Below the pieces are notes generated by a model. It saw only the letters and a program-made list of their open reading frames with translations. It did no database searches and was not told where the DNA came from. 64,000 nucleotides of DNA from Luteimonas sp. FCS-9. GTDB taxonomy: Bacteria; Pseudomonadota; Gammaproteobacteria; Xanthomonadales; Xanthomonadaceae. A program made the translations under genes and the position numbers. This document shows, in pieces, positions 18,240-26,965 of the stretch (positions are counted from its first letter, which is position 1; every line of letters begins with the position of its first letter). The stretch is from assembly GCF_001014645.1 (NCBI RefSeq), contig NZ_LASZ01000002.1:248001-312000 (forward strand), in the 5' to 3' direction.

Positions 18240-18533
18240 TCACGGCGTGCCGGACGACGCTGGCACGTCGCGGATCACCGGTACGGCCGGTGCGGTGGCG
18301 TCGTCCTGCGCGCCCTGCGCATCGTCGACGTCCTGGTCCGCGCCGGCATCGGCCTCGTCCCAGGCCGCGTCCTCGTCCGCCTCGCGCTGCGCCTGGGTCG
18401 GCACCGAGGACTTGATCAGGAAGCGGCCGGCATCCTCCGGCGGCACCTCGGAAGGCATCAGCAGGTCGGCCTTGTTGCCGCAGGCGGCCAGCAGCAGCGC
18501 GGCGGCCAGCGCGATCGGAAGACGGTTGGTCAT
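18240..18533 (-). CDS. lptM: LptM-like LPS transporter maturation lipoprotein
   Basis: A 97-residue lipoprotein: [27 protein letters not shown]. The lipobox LAAC followed immediately by GxKxxL and a Pro is the LptM (YifL) pattern, and the gene is directly upstream of dapF as in E. coli. LptM helps form the native disulfides of LptD at the outer membrane. This copy carries a longer acidic tail ([21 protein letters not shown]) than the short E. coli protein. The start at 18533 gives the signal peptide. Confidence 0.82.
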   Translation of the reverse strand: MTNRLPIALAAALLLAACGNKADLLMPSEVPPEDAGRFLIKSSVPTQAQREADEDAAWDEADAGADQDVDDAQGAQDDATAPAVPVIRDVPASSGTP

Positions 18534-18630
18534 CGGCAAAGTGTACAGGCGCCACGCCCCGCCGGTCCGCATCCTCGCCCGCACGCAGACGGTCCGGAAA
18601 CGTCTCCCGGCGCCGCGTTCAGGCAGGTCG

Positions 18631-18647
18631 TAGGGTCGGCCCCAGAT
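18631..18647 (+). promoter_or_regulatory. Element shared by the two toxin genes (copy A)
   Basis: TAGGGTCG-GC-CCCAGAT, 76 nt before the ATG of the DNase toxin gene. The same 17-nt block, with only the two central bases different, occurs 74 nt before the ATG of the unrelated RNase-type toxin gene at 55365. It is quasi-palindromic (GGG..CCC). A binding site or non-standard promoter is inferred from conservation of sequence and distance. Confidence 0.5.
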
Positions 18648-18706
18648 TGTCGGCATCCGACCCGCCGGCCAGACTGCCACGCGTCACGCGTCGACAGGAC
18701 CACACG

Positions 18707-19804
18707 ATGGGCATTCTCGAAGGGTTGGGCAACGCGGCCGCGCAGGTCGGCGGTGCATTCAAGGGCGCAGGCGAGGTGCTCTGGGAAACCGGCGAGGGCG
18801 TCGCCACGCTGGGGGCGAACGCGCTGAAGACCGGCTACGACCTCGGCCCGGCGGGCTGGGTGGCCGACGGCGCGTCCGCGCTGTACACGCACGCGACCGG
18901 CGACACGCTCGACACGCCCGACTGGCTGCCGTCGGCCGAACGCGGCGGGCAGCGCATGGAGGCCGCGGCCGAGGTCGTGTCGACGATCGCGCGCAATCCG
19001 GGCCTGCTGGTCGACGCGGTGGTCGACCCGATCGTCGCCGACTGGCAGGCCGGTCACTACGGGGAAGCGATCGGCCGCGGGGCGGCCGAACTGGTGCTCA
19101 CGGTCGCCGGCACCAAGGGCGTCGACAAGGCCGCCAAGGGGGCGAAGGCCGCCGATGCCGCCGGCGATCTCGGCGACGCGGCGCGCGTGGCCGGGCATGC
19201 GCAGGGCCCGGGCGAGACCGCGCGCACCGCCGCGCGCGGCAGCGACACCGCCGACCTGGCCGACATCCTGGCCCGCGCCGACACCGGCCGCACGGTCGGC
19301 GGACGGCCCCTGCTGCAGTTCGACTCGATGGACGACTTCAACGTCGCCGCGAACGCCGCGCGCCCCGATACCGTCTACGAGTTCGGCAACTACCGCTGGA
19401 GCACCGACGACCAGGCCCGGCTGATCCGTGCCGAGGGCCGGGTCGATCTCGAACCGGTCCATCGCAACGATCCCGGCCTGCAGCGCGACATCGGCAACGA
19501 GGGGCGCTCGACCGACGTCGGTTTCCACGTCATCGCCGACCGCCTCGGCGGACCGACCAACCGGCTCAACGTCGTGCCCGGCAACGGCAAGCCGATCGGC
19601 GACGGCCTGCCCAACCTCAACAATGGCGACTACAAGCGGTTCGAGAACCAGCTCGCCCGCCTGACCGAGGCCGGGCACGAGGTGGATATGCGGGTATCGC
19701 CCCAATACAATCCGGGCAACACCAGCACCCGCCCCGATGCCTTCGTCGCGGAGTACCGCGTGGATGGCGGGGACTGGATCGACCAGACCTTCCCCAACAA
19801 GTGA
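18707..19804 (+). CDS. Polymorphic toxin with C-terminal DNA/RNA non-specific endonuclease domain (Endonuclea_NS_2 type)
   Basis: A 365-residue protein without signal peptide. The N-terminal 165 residues are Gly/Ala-rich and amphipathic (GNAAAQVGGAFKGAGEVLW.., IVADWQAGHYGEAIGRGAAEL), like pretoxin or trafficking regions. The C-terminal 130 residues follow the nuclease family of Bacillus YeeF. Signs are a DVGFHVIADRLGGP block (His274 is the likely catalytic residue), NRLNVVPGN, a nearby LNNGDYKRFEN, then RPDAFVAEYRVDGG. Such domains are DNases of interbacterial toxins. The next gene looks like a YezG-type immunity protein, which supports this. The secretion route is not visible. Confidence 0.78.
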   Translation: MGILEGLGNAAAQVGGAFKGAGEVLWETGEGVATLGANALKTGYDLGPAGWVADGASALYTHATGDTLDTPDWLPSAERGGQRMEAAAEVVSTIARNPGLLVDAVVDPIVADWQAGHYGEAIGRGAAELVLTVAGTKGVDKAAKGAKAADAAGDLGDAARVAGHAQGPGETARTAARGSDTADLADILARADTGRTVGGRPLLQFDSMDDFNVAANAARPDTVYEFGNYRWSTDDQARLIRAEGRVDLEPVHRNDPGLQRDIGNEGRSTDVGFHVIADRLGGPTNRLNVVPGNGKPIGDGLPNLNNGDYKRFENQLARLTEAGHEVDMRVSPQYNPGNTSTRPDAFVAEYRVDGGDWIDQTFPNK

Positions 19805-19816
19805 TGCGATCGCCGA

Positions 19817-20251
19817 ATGGATGACCTCAACGCCGCCTATGCGCAGACCGTCCGCGAGGTCGCGGCCAGCGTCCGCGACGTGAACGACGGGCAGTGGGGC
19901 GATCGCGACTGGCTGCGGCTGGTCGTGGACTTCGAGTCGCTGGCCGAGGACGGTGGCGCGCCGCGCACGAGCAGCATCTCCTTCGCGATCGCCCGGGCGC
20001 CCGACGGCCCGCTCGAGAAGGTCGCGTTCCGGCTCTCACCCGCCGCCAAGGCGGGTTTCGCCGAGATCGGCCGGATCATGCAGGCGCAGAAGGGCCAGAC
20101 CTGGACCACCAGCACGCTGGTCGTCGAGCGCGACGGCCGCTACGACTTCCAGTTCGCCTACACCCCGCCCTATCGCCTGGGCGGCCAGCTCAACGACACC
20201 CGGTATCGCGACTATCTCGAGCGCTACAAGGCCGAGACCGGCACGCCGTAG
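19817..20251 (+). CDS. Putative immunity protein, DUF600/YezG-like
   Basis: A 144-residue acidic-aromatic cytosolic protein starting 12 nt after the nuclease toxin. The layout fits DUF600: an N-terminal helix (DLNAAYAQTVREVAASV), a beta-rich middle, then the motif TWTTSTLVVERDGRYDFQFAY. This last motif resembles 'W..l.l.le..GkF..nf.Y' of YezG. The C-terminal segment has aromatic residues (RYRDYLERYK). YezG neutralises YeeF, whose nuclease domain is the same family as the upstream toxin. Similarity is weak by eye; gene position is the stronger argument. Confidence 0.65.
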   Translation: MDDLNAAYAQTVREVAASVRDVNDGQWGDRDWLRLVVDFESLAEDGGAPRTSSISFAIARAPDGPLEKVAFRLSPAAKAGFAEIGRIMQAQKGQTWTTSTLVVERDGRYDFQFAYTPPYRLGGQLNDTRYRDYLERYKAETGTP

Positions 20252-20281
20252 CGGCATCGACGACGACCGCCCATCCGCGCG

Positions 20282-20677
20282 TCAGCCCGGCGGCGGCTCG
20301 GGCCGTAGCCACAGCCAGGTCCCGACGACGGCCATGCAGCCGATCGGCAGCGCGGTCATCCACCAGCGGTGGGCCGGGATCCACAGCATCAGCGCCAGCA
20401 GGATCGCCGACGAGGCGAGCATCGTCACCGTCGCCAGCCACTTCGCGCGGCGGCTGACTGCGCGATGCGCCTGCCAGTCGCGGATCGACGGACCGAAACG
20501 CGGATGCGCGAGCAGCCAACGGTGCAGGCGCTCGGAACCGCGCGAGGCCGCCCATGCGGCGATCAGTACGAAAACCGTCGTCGGCAGCCCCGGGACGAAG
20601 ACGCCCAGGATGCCCAGGCCCAGGCTGGCATAGGCCAGCAGCCACCAGGCCCAGCGGAAGCGCGCGCGACGATGCAT
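20282..20677 (-). CDS. DUF454 inner-membrane protein (YbaN family)
   Basis: The 131-residue protein has three to four membrane helices. The family signature is [26 protein letters not shown] followed by [21 protein letters not shown]454 (E. coli YbaN) is uncharacterised. A Lys/Arg segment (SRRAKWLA) precedes the last two helices. Convergent with the immunity gene, 30 nt apart. Confidence 0.88.
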   Translation of the reverse strand: MHRRARFRWAWWLLAYASLGLGILGVFVPGLPTTVFVLIAAWAASRGSERLHRWLLAHPRFGPSIRDWQAHRAVSRRAKWLATVTMLASSAILLALMLWIPAHRWWMTALPIGCMAVVGTWLWLRPEPPPG

Positions 20678-20800
20678 GCCCGCATTCTATGCGCGACCGG
20701 CGCGCCGCCGCGCTTCGCCGCGGCCCCGCGAGCACCGGACCGCCACCCGCTGCGGCACGCCGCGATTGCCGCGCTGCCGGCCACGCTCGACAATGCCGCC

Positions 20801-21157
20801 ATGGATATCTTCAAGGTCTTCTCCGTCGAGGCGGCGCATCGCCTGCCCAACGTGCCGCCCGGGCACAAATGCGCGCGACTGCATGGCCATTCGTTCCAGA
20901 TCGAGATCCACGTCTCGGGAGAGCCGGGCGAGACGTCGGGATGGATCATGGATTTCGGCGACCTCAAGGCCGCGTTCGCGCCGCTCTACGCCCAGCTCGA
21001 CCATCACTACCTCAACGAGATTCCGGGGCTCGAGAACCCGACCAGCGAGCGCCTGGCGATCTGGATCTGGGAACGGCTCAAGCCCGCCCTGCCGGCGCTG
21101 AGCGCGGTCGTGATCCGCGAGACCTGCACTTCGGGCTGCCGCTACACCGGGCCTTGA
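20801..21157 (+). CDS. queD: 6-carboxy-5,6,7,8-tetrahydropterin synthase QueD
   Basis: A 118-residue T-fold enzyme making 6-carboxytetrahydropterin from dihydroneopterin triphosphate, the second step to queuosine tRNA modification. Zinc ligands are His in EAAHRL and the two His of LHGHSF; the catalytic Cys is in [10 protein letters not shown]. The bacterial QueD end is Glu in [10 protein letters not shown]. The ATG at 20801 matches family length (about 120). No other queuosine gene is nearby. Confidence 0.94.
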   Translation: MDIFKVFSVEAAHRLPNVPPGHKCARLHGHSFQIEIHVSGEPGETSGWIMDFGDLKAAFAPLYAQLDHHYLNEIPGLENPTSERLAIWIWERLKPALPALSAVVIRETCTSGCRYTGP

Positions 21158-21308
21158 GCCCGGGGGCGGCCGGCGGCCTGCGCGTCCCACAGGCGTCCGC
21201 GACGTGCAGGCGCCGCGGTCGCCAACGCCGTGGCCGCGATGCCGCCGACGCGCGCAAGCCGTTGATCCCGTTACCAAACTGAATACACGACGACCGTTCG
21301 TCGGCTCG

Positions 21309-21325
21309 ATGTTGCAATGCAACAT
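21309..21325 (+). promoter_or_regulatory. Palindromic TGCA-rich operator candidate upstream of phasin
   Basis: ATGTTGCA-A-TGCAACAT, a perfect 8+8 inverted repeat around one base, is followed at about 21335 by a second TGC-rich block (TGCTGCACTGCACA). Both lie within 80 nt of the phasin ATG. PHB regulators of the PhaR type bind TGC-rich repeats in front of phasin genes, so an autoregulatory operator is a reasonable inference. Confidence 0.5.
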
Positions 21326-21384
21326 GGCGGCGTTATGCTGCACTGCACAAACCCGGCAATCGCCGGCCCACGCAGGTAACCGCC

Positions 21385-21792
21385 ATGTCCTACCAGTTCA
21401 ACGAGCAGTTCACCGCCGCGTCGCGCCAGTTCGCCGATGCCGCGGCCCAGATCAACCGCCTGACCCTCGAGAACGTCGAGAAGGTGTTCGGCGTCCACTT
21501 CACCACGCTGGGCGAGAACGCCAACGCGACCTTCGCGTTCGTCAACGAGGCGATCGAAGTCCGCGATCTCGAAGGCGTCAAGGCGCTGTGGCCCAAGGGC
21601 GCGCAGATCGCCCGCGAGAACGTCGAGCGTCTGGTCAGCGCGGGCCAGGAAGTCATCGGCCGTACCGTGAAGACGCACGAGGCGATCGCCGAGCTGGCGA
21701 AGTCGCAGCTCGAGTCGGCCACCGCCGACGTCCGCGCGCAGGCCGAGACCGTCGCCAAGGCCGCCGCCGCGAAGTCCACCGCCAAGCGTTGA
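21385..21792 (+). CDS. Phasin-family protein
   Basis: A 135-residue helical protein of the phasin type. The sequence runs from YQFNEQFTAASRQFADAAAQINRL through NVEKVFGVHFTTLGENANA to ALWPKGAQIARENVERLVSAGQEVIG, ending in a Lys/Ala tail (AKAAAAKSTAKR). Phasins coat polyhydroxyalkanoate granules; the Lys/Ala-rich tail resembles DNA-contacting tails of PhaF-like proteins. Monocistronic, with a good RBS-less leader of about 100 nt carrying a palindrome, and a strong terminator downstream. No PHA synthase is in the window. Confidence 0.85.
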   Translation: MSYQFNEQFTAASRQFADAAAQINRLTLENVEKVFGVHFTTLGENANATFAFVNEAIEVRDLEGVKALWPKGAQIARENVERLVSAGQEVIGRTVKTHEAIAELAKSQLESATADVRAQAETVAKAAAAKSTAKR

Positions 21793-21856
21793 CCGCCAGC
21801 GGGCCACGGCCCGCTGGCCCCCGAACACCCGGGCGCTCCCTCCCTCGCCCGGGCCG

Positions 21857-21886
21857 ACCCGGCAGCTCGCGCTGCCGGGTTTTTTT
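21857..21886 (+). terminator. Rho-independent terminator of the phasin gene
   Basis: A 10-bp stem (ACCCGGCAGC / GCTGCCGGGT) with a TCGC loop is followed by a T run to 21886. The run overlaps the stop codon (TAA on the minus strand) of ung. Confidence 0.92.
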
Positions 21887-22619
21887 ATGCGAGCGAGGCC
21901 CGCGGTGGCAGCGACCAGTCGATCGGATGCTCGCCGCGACGTTGCAGGTAGTCGTTGGCGGCCGAGAAATGGCCGCAGCCCAGGAAGCCGCGGTGCGCCG
22001 ACAGCGGCGAGGGGTGGGTGCTGCGCAGCACCCGGTGACGACGCGTGTCGACCAGCTTGCCCTTGGCCTGCGCGTAGCTGCCCCACAGCAGGAACACCAG
22101 GCCCTCGCGCTCGCGGTTGAGGGTGTCGACGACGTGGTCGGTGAAGCCCTCCCAGCCCTTGCCCTGGTGCGAGCCGGCCCGGCCTTCCTCGACCGTCAGC
22201 ACCGCGTTGAGCAGCAGCACGCCCTGGCGCGCCCACGGCATCAGCCAGCCGTGGTCGGGCCGTGGCAGGCCGAGGTCGCGCGCGATCTCCTTGAACATGT
22301 TGTCCAGCGACGGCGGGATCCGCACGTCGGGGCGCACAGAGAACGACAGCCCGTGGGCCTGGCCGGGCCCGTGGTACGGGTCCTGCCCGAGGATCACGAC
22401 CTTGACCGCATCGAACGGCGTCGCCTCGAACGCGGCGAAGATGTCCGGTCCCGGCGGATGGATCCGCGCACCGTCGGCGCGTCGCGCGCGCAGGAACGCC
22501 GACAGCGCCTGCATGTCGTCGCGGCGCAGCCAGTCGCCCACGTGCGCCTTCCACGACGGCTCAAGCCGGATCCGGGACCCGGCCTCGGCCTCGGCGACTG
22601 CCACGTGCGACTCAGGCAT
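21885..22619 (-). CDS. ung: Uracil-DNA glycosylase
   Basis: A 244-residue family-1 UDG that excises uracil from DNA. The water-activating loop [18 protein letters not shown], the uracil-binding region [10 protein letters not shown] and the DNA-intercalation loop [11 protein letters not shown] are all complete. The chosen ATG (22619) lies inside the last codons of ftsX; a later start is possible but would shorten the N-terminal tail only. It is probably at the end of the ftsE-ftsX-ung transcript. Confidence 0.96.
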   Translation of the reverse strand: MPESHVAVAEAEAGSRIRLEPSWKAHVGDWLRRDDMQALSAFLRARRADGARIHPPGPDIFAAFEATPFDAVKVVILGQDPYHGPGQAHGLSFSVRPDVRIPPSLDNMFKEIARDLGLPRPDHGWLMPWARQGVLLLNAVLTVEEGRAGSHQGKGWEGFTDHVVDTLNREREGLVFLLWGSYAQAKGKLVDTRRHRVLRSTHPSPLSAHRGFLGCGHFSAANDYLQRRGEHPIDWSLPPRASLA

Positions 22620-23554
22620 TGTCGGGCCGCGTCTGCCGCAGGAAGTGGCCGGTGACGATGCCGCCGCCGAGCCAGCCCAGGGCCGTCGAGCCGGCGAGCA
22701 CCGCGAGCACGCCCAGCGGCCCGAACCCGCGCAGCGCGAACGCGGCGCCGTAGCTCGCTGCCAGCTCGGCCAGCGGCGCACGCAACGCGCTGGCCGCCGC
22801 GCCCAGCAGCGCAAGCGCGACCGCGCCGGCCGCCAGGCCGTACCACGCACCCAGGTAGAGGAACGGGCGGCGGATGAAGCCGTCGGTGGCGCCCAGCAGC
22901 TGCAGCACGCCGAGTTCCTCGCGCCGCGACTGGATGTCCAGGCGCACCGTGTTGCCCACGACCAGCAGCGCGCCCAGTCCCAGCAGCGCGGCTAGCACCC
23001 AGACCACGCGCCCGCCGAAACGCAGCCAGCCGTCCAGGCGCTGGCGCCACTGGGCGTCGTGCTGCACCAGTTCGGCCTCGGGCAGGCCGCGCAGCGCATC
23101 GGCCAGCAGCATCTCGTCGCCGGCGGGCGTCAGGACCAGCACGTGCGGCAGCGGGTTCTCGTCGAGCACGTCGATCGCCTGGCCGAACTCGCCGCGCTCG
23201 CGCAGCTCCGCCAGGCCCTCGTCGGGCGTGCGGTGCACCACGCTGCCGACGTCGGGGCGCGCGCGCAGCTCGCCGGCCAGCGCATCGGCACGCGCGGCGT
23301 CGACGTCCTGCTGCAGGAACACGCTGATCTCGCGCGAGGCGTCGATGCTGCCGCCGAGCCGGCCGACGTTGTCGAGCACCAGCCACAGGCCCAGCGGCAG
23401 CGCCAGCGCGACGGCCATCACGCCGATCGTCAGCGCGGTCGACCAGGGCTTGCGGAACACGCGGCCGAGGCTGGCGACGAAGCTGTAGACGTGGTGGTCG
23501 ACCCAGGTGCCGACCGGGGATGCGCCGGCGCGGGCCGGCTGGTTGCGGGGCGCC

Positions 23555-23562
<8 letters not shown>
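22612..23562 (-). CDS. ftsX: Cell division protein FtsX
   Basis: The 316-residue permease-like partner of FtsE. The N-terminal cytoplasmic tail precedes TM1 ([21 protein letters not shown]), then a periplasmic domain (about residues 60-170, [18 protein letters not shown]..) that in this family activates amidase regulators. Three more membrane helices follow, with [19 protein letters not shown] between the second and third. FtsEX couples ATP hydrolysis in the divisome to cell wall cleavage. It overlaps the ftsE stop by 8 nt and ends within the ung start. Confidence 0.94.
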
Positions 23563-24244
<682 letters not shown>

Positions 24245-24307
24245 GCGTACCAGTATCGCAGGGAACGCGTGGGCTGCGGCGTCGACGGCGCTCCCGTCCC
24301 TGCCGGT

Positions 24308-24365
24308 GCGCGCTCGCGCGCGACGAGGCGGCCCCGGGAGCGCCCGATCGCACGCATGCACGCTC
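24308..24365. repeat. Decayed REP element
   Basis: The left part matches 16 nt of the REP arm exactly (24308-24323, GCGCGCTCGCGCGCGA). A right part at 24348-24365 matches the opposite arm at about 14 of 18 positions. The outer GTAGGA/TCCTAC ends are lost. It looks like an old copy of the family seen at 11967, 33122 and 56445. Confidence 0.45.
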
Positions 24366-24388
24366 GCGAGGGTCGTCGTCAGAACGCG

Positions 24389-24412
24389 AAAAGCCCCGCC
24401 GCAGCGGGGCTT
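24389..24412 (-). terminator. Terminator of rhlB
   Basis: The inverted repeat AAGCCCCGC / GCGGGGCTT with a short loop is followed on the minus strand by TTTT, 26 nt after the rhlB stop. Confidence 0.8.
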
Positions 24413-24437
24413 CCGGTAGACGCGACCCGCTCCCGGA

Positions 24438-26216
24438 TCAGCGCGTGTCGCCACCCGAGACCAGCCGGCGCAGGCCGCGACCGATCCGGCTCAGCAGCGA
24501 CGGCGTCTTCTCGGCGGATGCGGCCGGCGCCTGGCGCTGGGTCGGACGGACCTCGCGCGGGCCCTGGCCACCATTGCCGCCATTGCGCGGCGCCGGCGCG
24601 ACAGGCGCGGCTACCGGTGCGGCGGCGTCGGCCTGCGTCGGTGCGCCCTCGGCGCCCTCGACCTTCTGGCCGCGACGACGACGCCGGCGCTTGCGCGGCG
24701 GCTTGGACGCATCGGGCATCGCCTGGGCCACGGCGCCGGCGGCGTCGATGACCGGCGCTGCGGCTGCGGGTGCGGGTGCGGCCTCGGTCGCCTCGGCGGC
24801 GACGCCGTCGGTGGCCTCGCCCGCCGGCCGCGGCTTGCGCCGACGCGGCCGCTCGCCGCGCTCACCACGTTCGCCCGACGCGCTGCGCGGACCGCGGCCG
24901 CCGCCCGGACGGCCATCGCGACCACCGCCGCGCTTGGCGTCCTCGGCGGCACGCGCCTCGCGCACCTCGCGGAAGATCTCGCCCACGCTCTCGCCCTCGG
25001 CGGCATCGAGCTCGACACCCTCGCGCGGCTTGCGCGGCAACGCGGTCAGCAGTTCCTGGGTGACCGGCTCGGACGGGATCTTCTGCTCGATGTAGGCCTC
25101 GATGTCGGGCAGCGAGGTCGCGTAGCGCTCGCAGGCGAAGCTGATCGCGTCGCCCTCGGCGCCCAGGCGCGCGGTGCGCCCGATGCGGTGCACGTAGTCC
25201 TCGGCGTCGAACGGCAGGTCGTAGTTGAAGACGTGGCTCACGCCGTCGATGTGCAGGCCGCGGGCGGCGACGTCGGTCGCCACCAGCAGTTCGAGCTGGC
25301 CGGCCTGGAACTTCTTGAGCAGCGATTCGCGCTTCTTCTGCGGCACGTCGCCCGACAGCACGCCGACGCGGTAGCCCGCCTTCTCCAGCGCGCGCGCGAC
25401 GCGCTCGACGAACGCCTTGGTGTTGACGAACACCATCGTGCGCGCGCCCTCGCTGCGCGACAGCAGGCCGATCAGCAGCGGCAGCTTCTCGTCGTCGGCC
25501 GGGTAGTACATGCGCTGGCGCACGCGCGCGGCGGTGATCGACTCGGTCTCCACGACGAGCTTCTCGGGCTCGTTCATGTGCTCGTAGGCGAGCTCGAGCA
25601 CGCGGTGGCTCAGCGTCGCCGAGAACAGCAGCGTCTGGCGCTCGGTGCGCACCGGCATGCGGCGCAGCAGGAAGCGGATGTCCTTGATGAAGCCCAGGTC
25701 GAACATCCGGTCGGCCTCGTCGAGCACGCACATCTCGCAGGCGTGCAGGCTGACGACCTTGTGCTGCTTGACGTAGTCGATCAGCCGGCCGGGGGTCGCG
25801 ATGATGACGTCCGCGCCCTCCTGCAGGATCTGGCGCTGCTTGTCGTAGTCGACGCCGCCGTAGACGAGCGCGAACTTCAGGCCCAGCTCGCTGCCGAACT
25901 TGACCGCGTCCTTGTGGATCTGGATCGCGAGTTCGCGGGTCGGCGCCAGGATCAGCGCGCGCGGGTCCTCGGGCTTGCGGTCGGCCAGCGCCGGGCGGGT
26001 CAGCAGGCGGTTGATCACCGCGACCAGGAACGCCAGCGTCTTGCCGGTGCCGGTCTGCGCCTGGCCGGCGACGTCGCGGCCGTTGAGGGCCAGCGGCAGC
26101 GTCAGCGCCTGGATCGGGGTGCAGCGGGTGAAGCCCGCGCCTTCCAGGCCGGCCTGCAGGGCCGGATGCAGCTCGAAGGAGGCGAAGGTGAGGTCGGTCA
26201 GGGGTTTGTCGCTCAT
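24438..26216 (-). CDS. rhlB: DEAD-box RNA helicase RhlB
   Basis: The 592-residue protein has a complete helicase core in its first 390 residues. Motifs are the Q motif ([17 protein letters not shown]), I AQTGTGKT, Ia [34 protein letters not shown] and [35 protein letters not shown] and the helicase order fit RhlB, a degradosome-type helicase. The last 190 residues are a low-complexity Arg/Gly/Pro/Ala tail with a very basic block ([14 protein letters not shown]), much longer than in E. coli RhlB (421 aa). It is divergent from trxA, followed by rho, as in many gammaproteobacteria. Confidence 0.93.
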   Translation of the reverse strand: MSDKPLTDLTFASFELHPALQAGLEGAGFTRCTPIQALTLPLALNGRDVAGQAQTGTGKTLAFLVAVINRLLTRPALADRKPEDPRALILAPTRELAIQIHKDAVKFGSELGLKFALVYGGVDYDKQRQILQEGADVIIATPGRLIDYVKQHKVVSLHACEMCVLDEADRMFDLGFIKDIRFLLRRMPVRTERQTLLFSATLSHRVLELAYEHMNEPEKLVVETESITAARVRQRMYYPADDEKLPLLIGLLSRSEGARTMVFVNTKAFVERVARALEKAGYRVGVLSGDVPQKKRESLLKKFQAGQLELLVATDVAARGLHIDGVSHVFNYDLPFDAEDYVHRIGRTARLGAEGDAISFACERYATSLPDIEAYIEQKIPSEPVTQELLTALPRKPREGVELDAAEGESVGEIFREVREARAAEDAKRGGGRDGRPGGGRGPRSASGERGERGERPRRRKPRPAGEATDGVAAEATEAAPAPAAAAPVIDAAGAVAQAMPDASKPPRKRRRRRRGQKVEGAEGAPTQADAAAPVAAPVAPAPRNGGNGGQGPREVRPTQRQAPAASAEKTPSLLSRIGRGLRRLVSGGDTR

Positions 26217-26417
26217 GCGTAGGTCTGTATCCGGGCGTCGCCGGCAGTGGGCGCCGCGTGCTTGCGTGGGAGGCATCCGCAACGCAGACTGCCTGGATGC
26301 AGGACGCGTGGGTCGTCCCGCGGATGCGCCGCCTTGATTCGGGCCGACGATCCCCCACTTTACCATCCATCCCGGCGCCGCTGCCGCAGCCGGCGCCTCC
26401 TTGATCCGGAGAAGCCC

Positions 26418-26744
26418 GTGAGCGAACGCGTCATCCATGCCACCGATTCCGACTTCGACGCCACCGTGCTGCAGGCCGACGTGCCGGTGCTGGTGGACTT
26501 CTGGGCGCCTTGGTGCGGGCCCTGCCGGATGATCGCCCCGGCGCTCGACGAGCTGGCCGGCGACTACGCCGGGCGCGCCAAGGTGGTCAAGGTCGATGTC
26601 GACCAGAACCAGGCCACCGCGCTGAAGTACCACGTACGCTCGATCCCGATGCTGCTGGTGTTCAAGGACGGCCAGGTCCACGGCACCCAGATCGGCGCCG
26701 TGGGCAAGGCCCAGCTGGCCCAGCTGATCGACAAGGCGCTCTGA
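26418..26744 (+). CDS. trxA: Thioredoxin
   Basis: A 108-residue thioredoxin with active site [11 protein letters not shown] and the cis-Pro motif RSIPMLLVF. The start is GTG at 26418, set by GGAG 6 nt upstream and by family length; frames from an upstream ATG are non-homologous. The end [12 protein letters not shown] is typical. It lies between divergent rhlB and co-directional rho, the same neighbourhood as in E. coli. Confidence 0.96.
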   Translation: MSERVIHATDSDFDATVLQADVPVLVDFWAPWCGPCRMIAPALDELAGDYAGRAKVVKVDVDQNQATALKYHVRSIPMLLVFKDGQVHGTQIGAVGKAQLAQLIDKAL

Positions 26745-26965
26745 CCCCCCGGCGGCCTTCGAGGCCGCCGCGAGCGGCCCCGGCCTGAATCGCCGCGGCC
26801 GCAGGCGCTTGCCGCCGCCCCCGCGGCGATGCTAGGTTTGCGCGACTCCGGCAGGCATTCGCCTGCCGCACCCATCTGAACTGCACCCGCCGGGCGTGAC
26901 GTCCCGGCCCTGCCCGTTTCCACCTTCCGCCCTCCGGGCGCTCGCACCGAGCGAGGATCCTTCTC

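Noticed and set aside
22612..22640. Separate promoter for ung inside ftsX
   Set aside because: No -35/-10 pair could be picked out; coupling to ftsEX by overlap is simpler.
26820..26870. GGCAGGC-ATTC-GCCTGCC hairpin in the rho leader as a riboswitch
   Set aside because: A single short hairpin with no conserved core; rho autoregulation by its own RNA leader is possible but no known riboswitch class fits.
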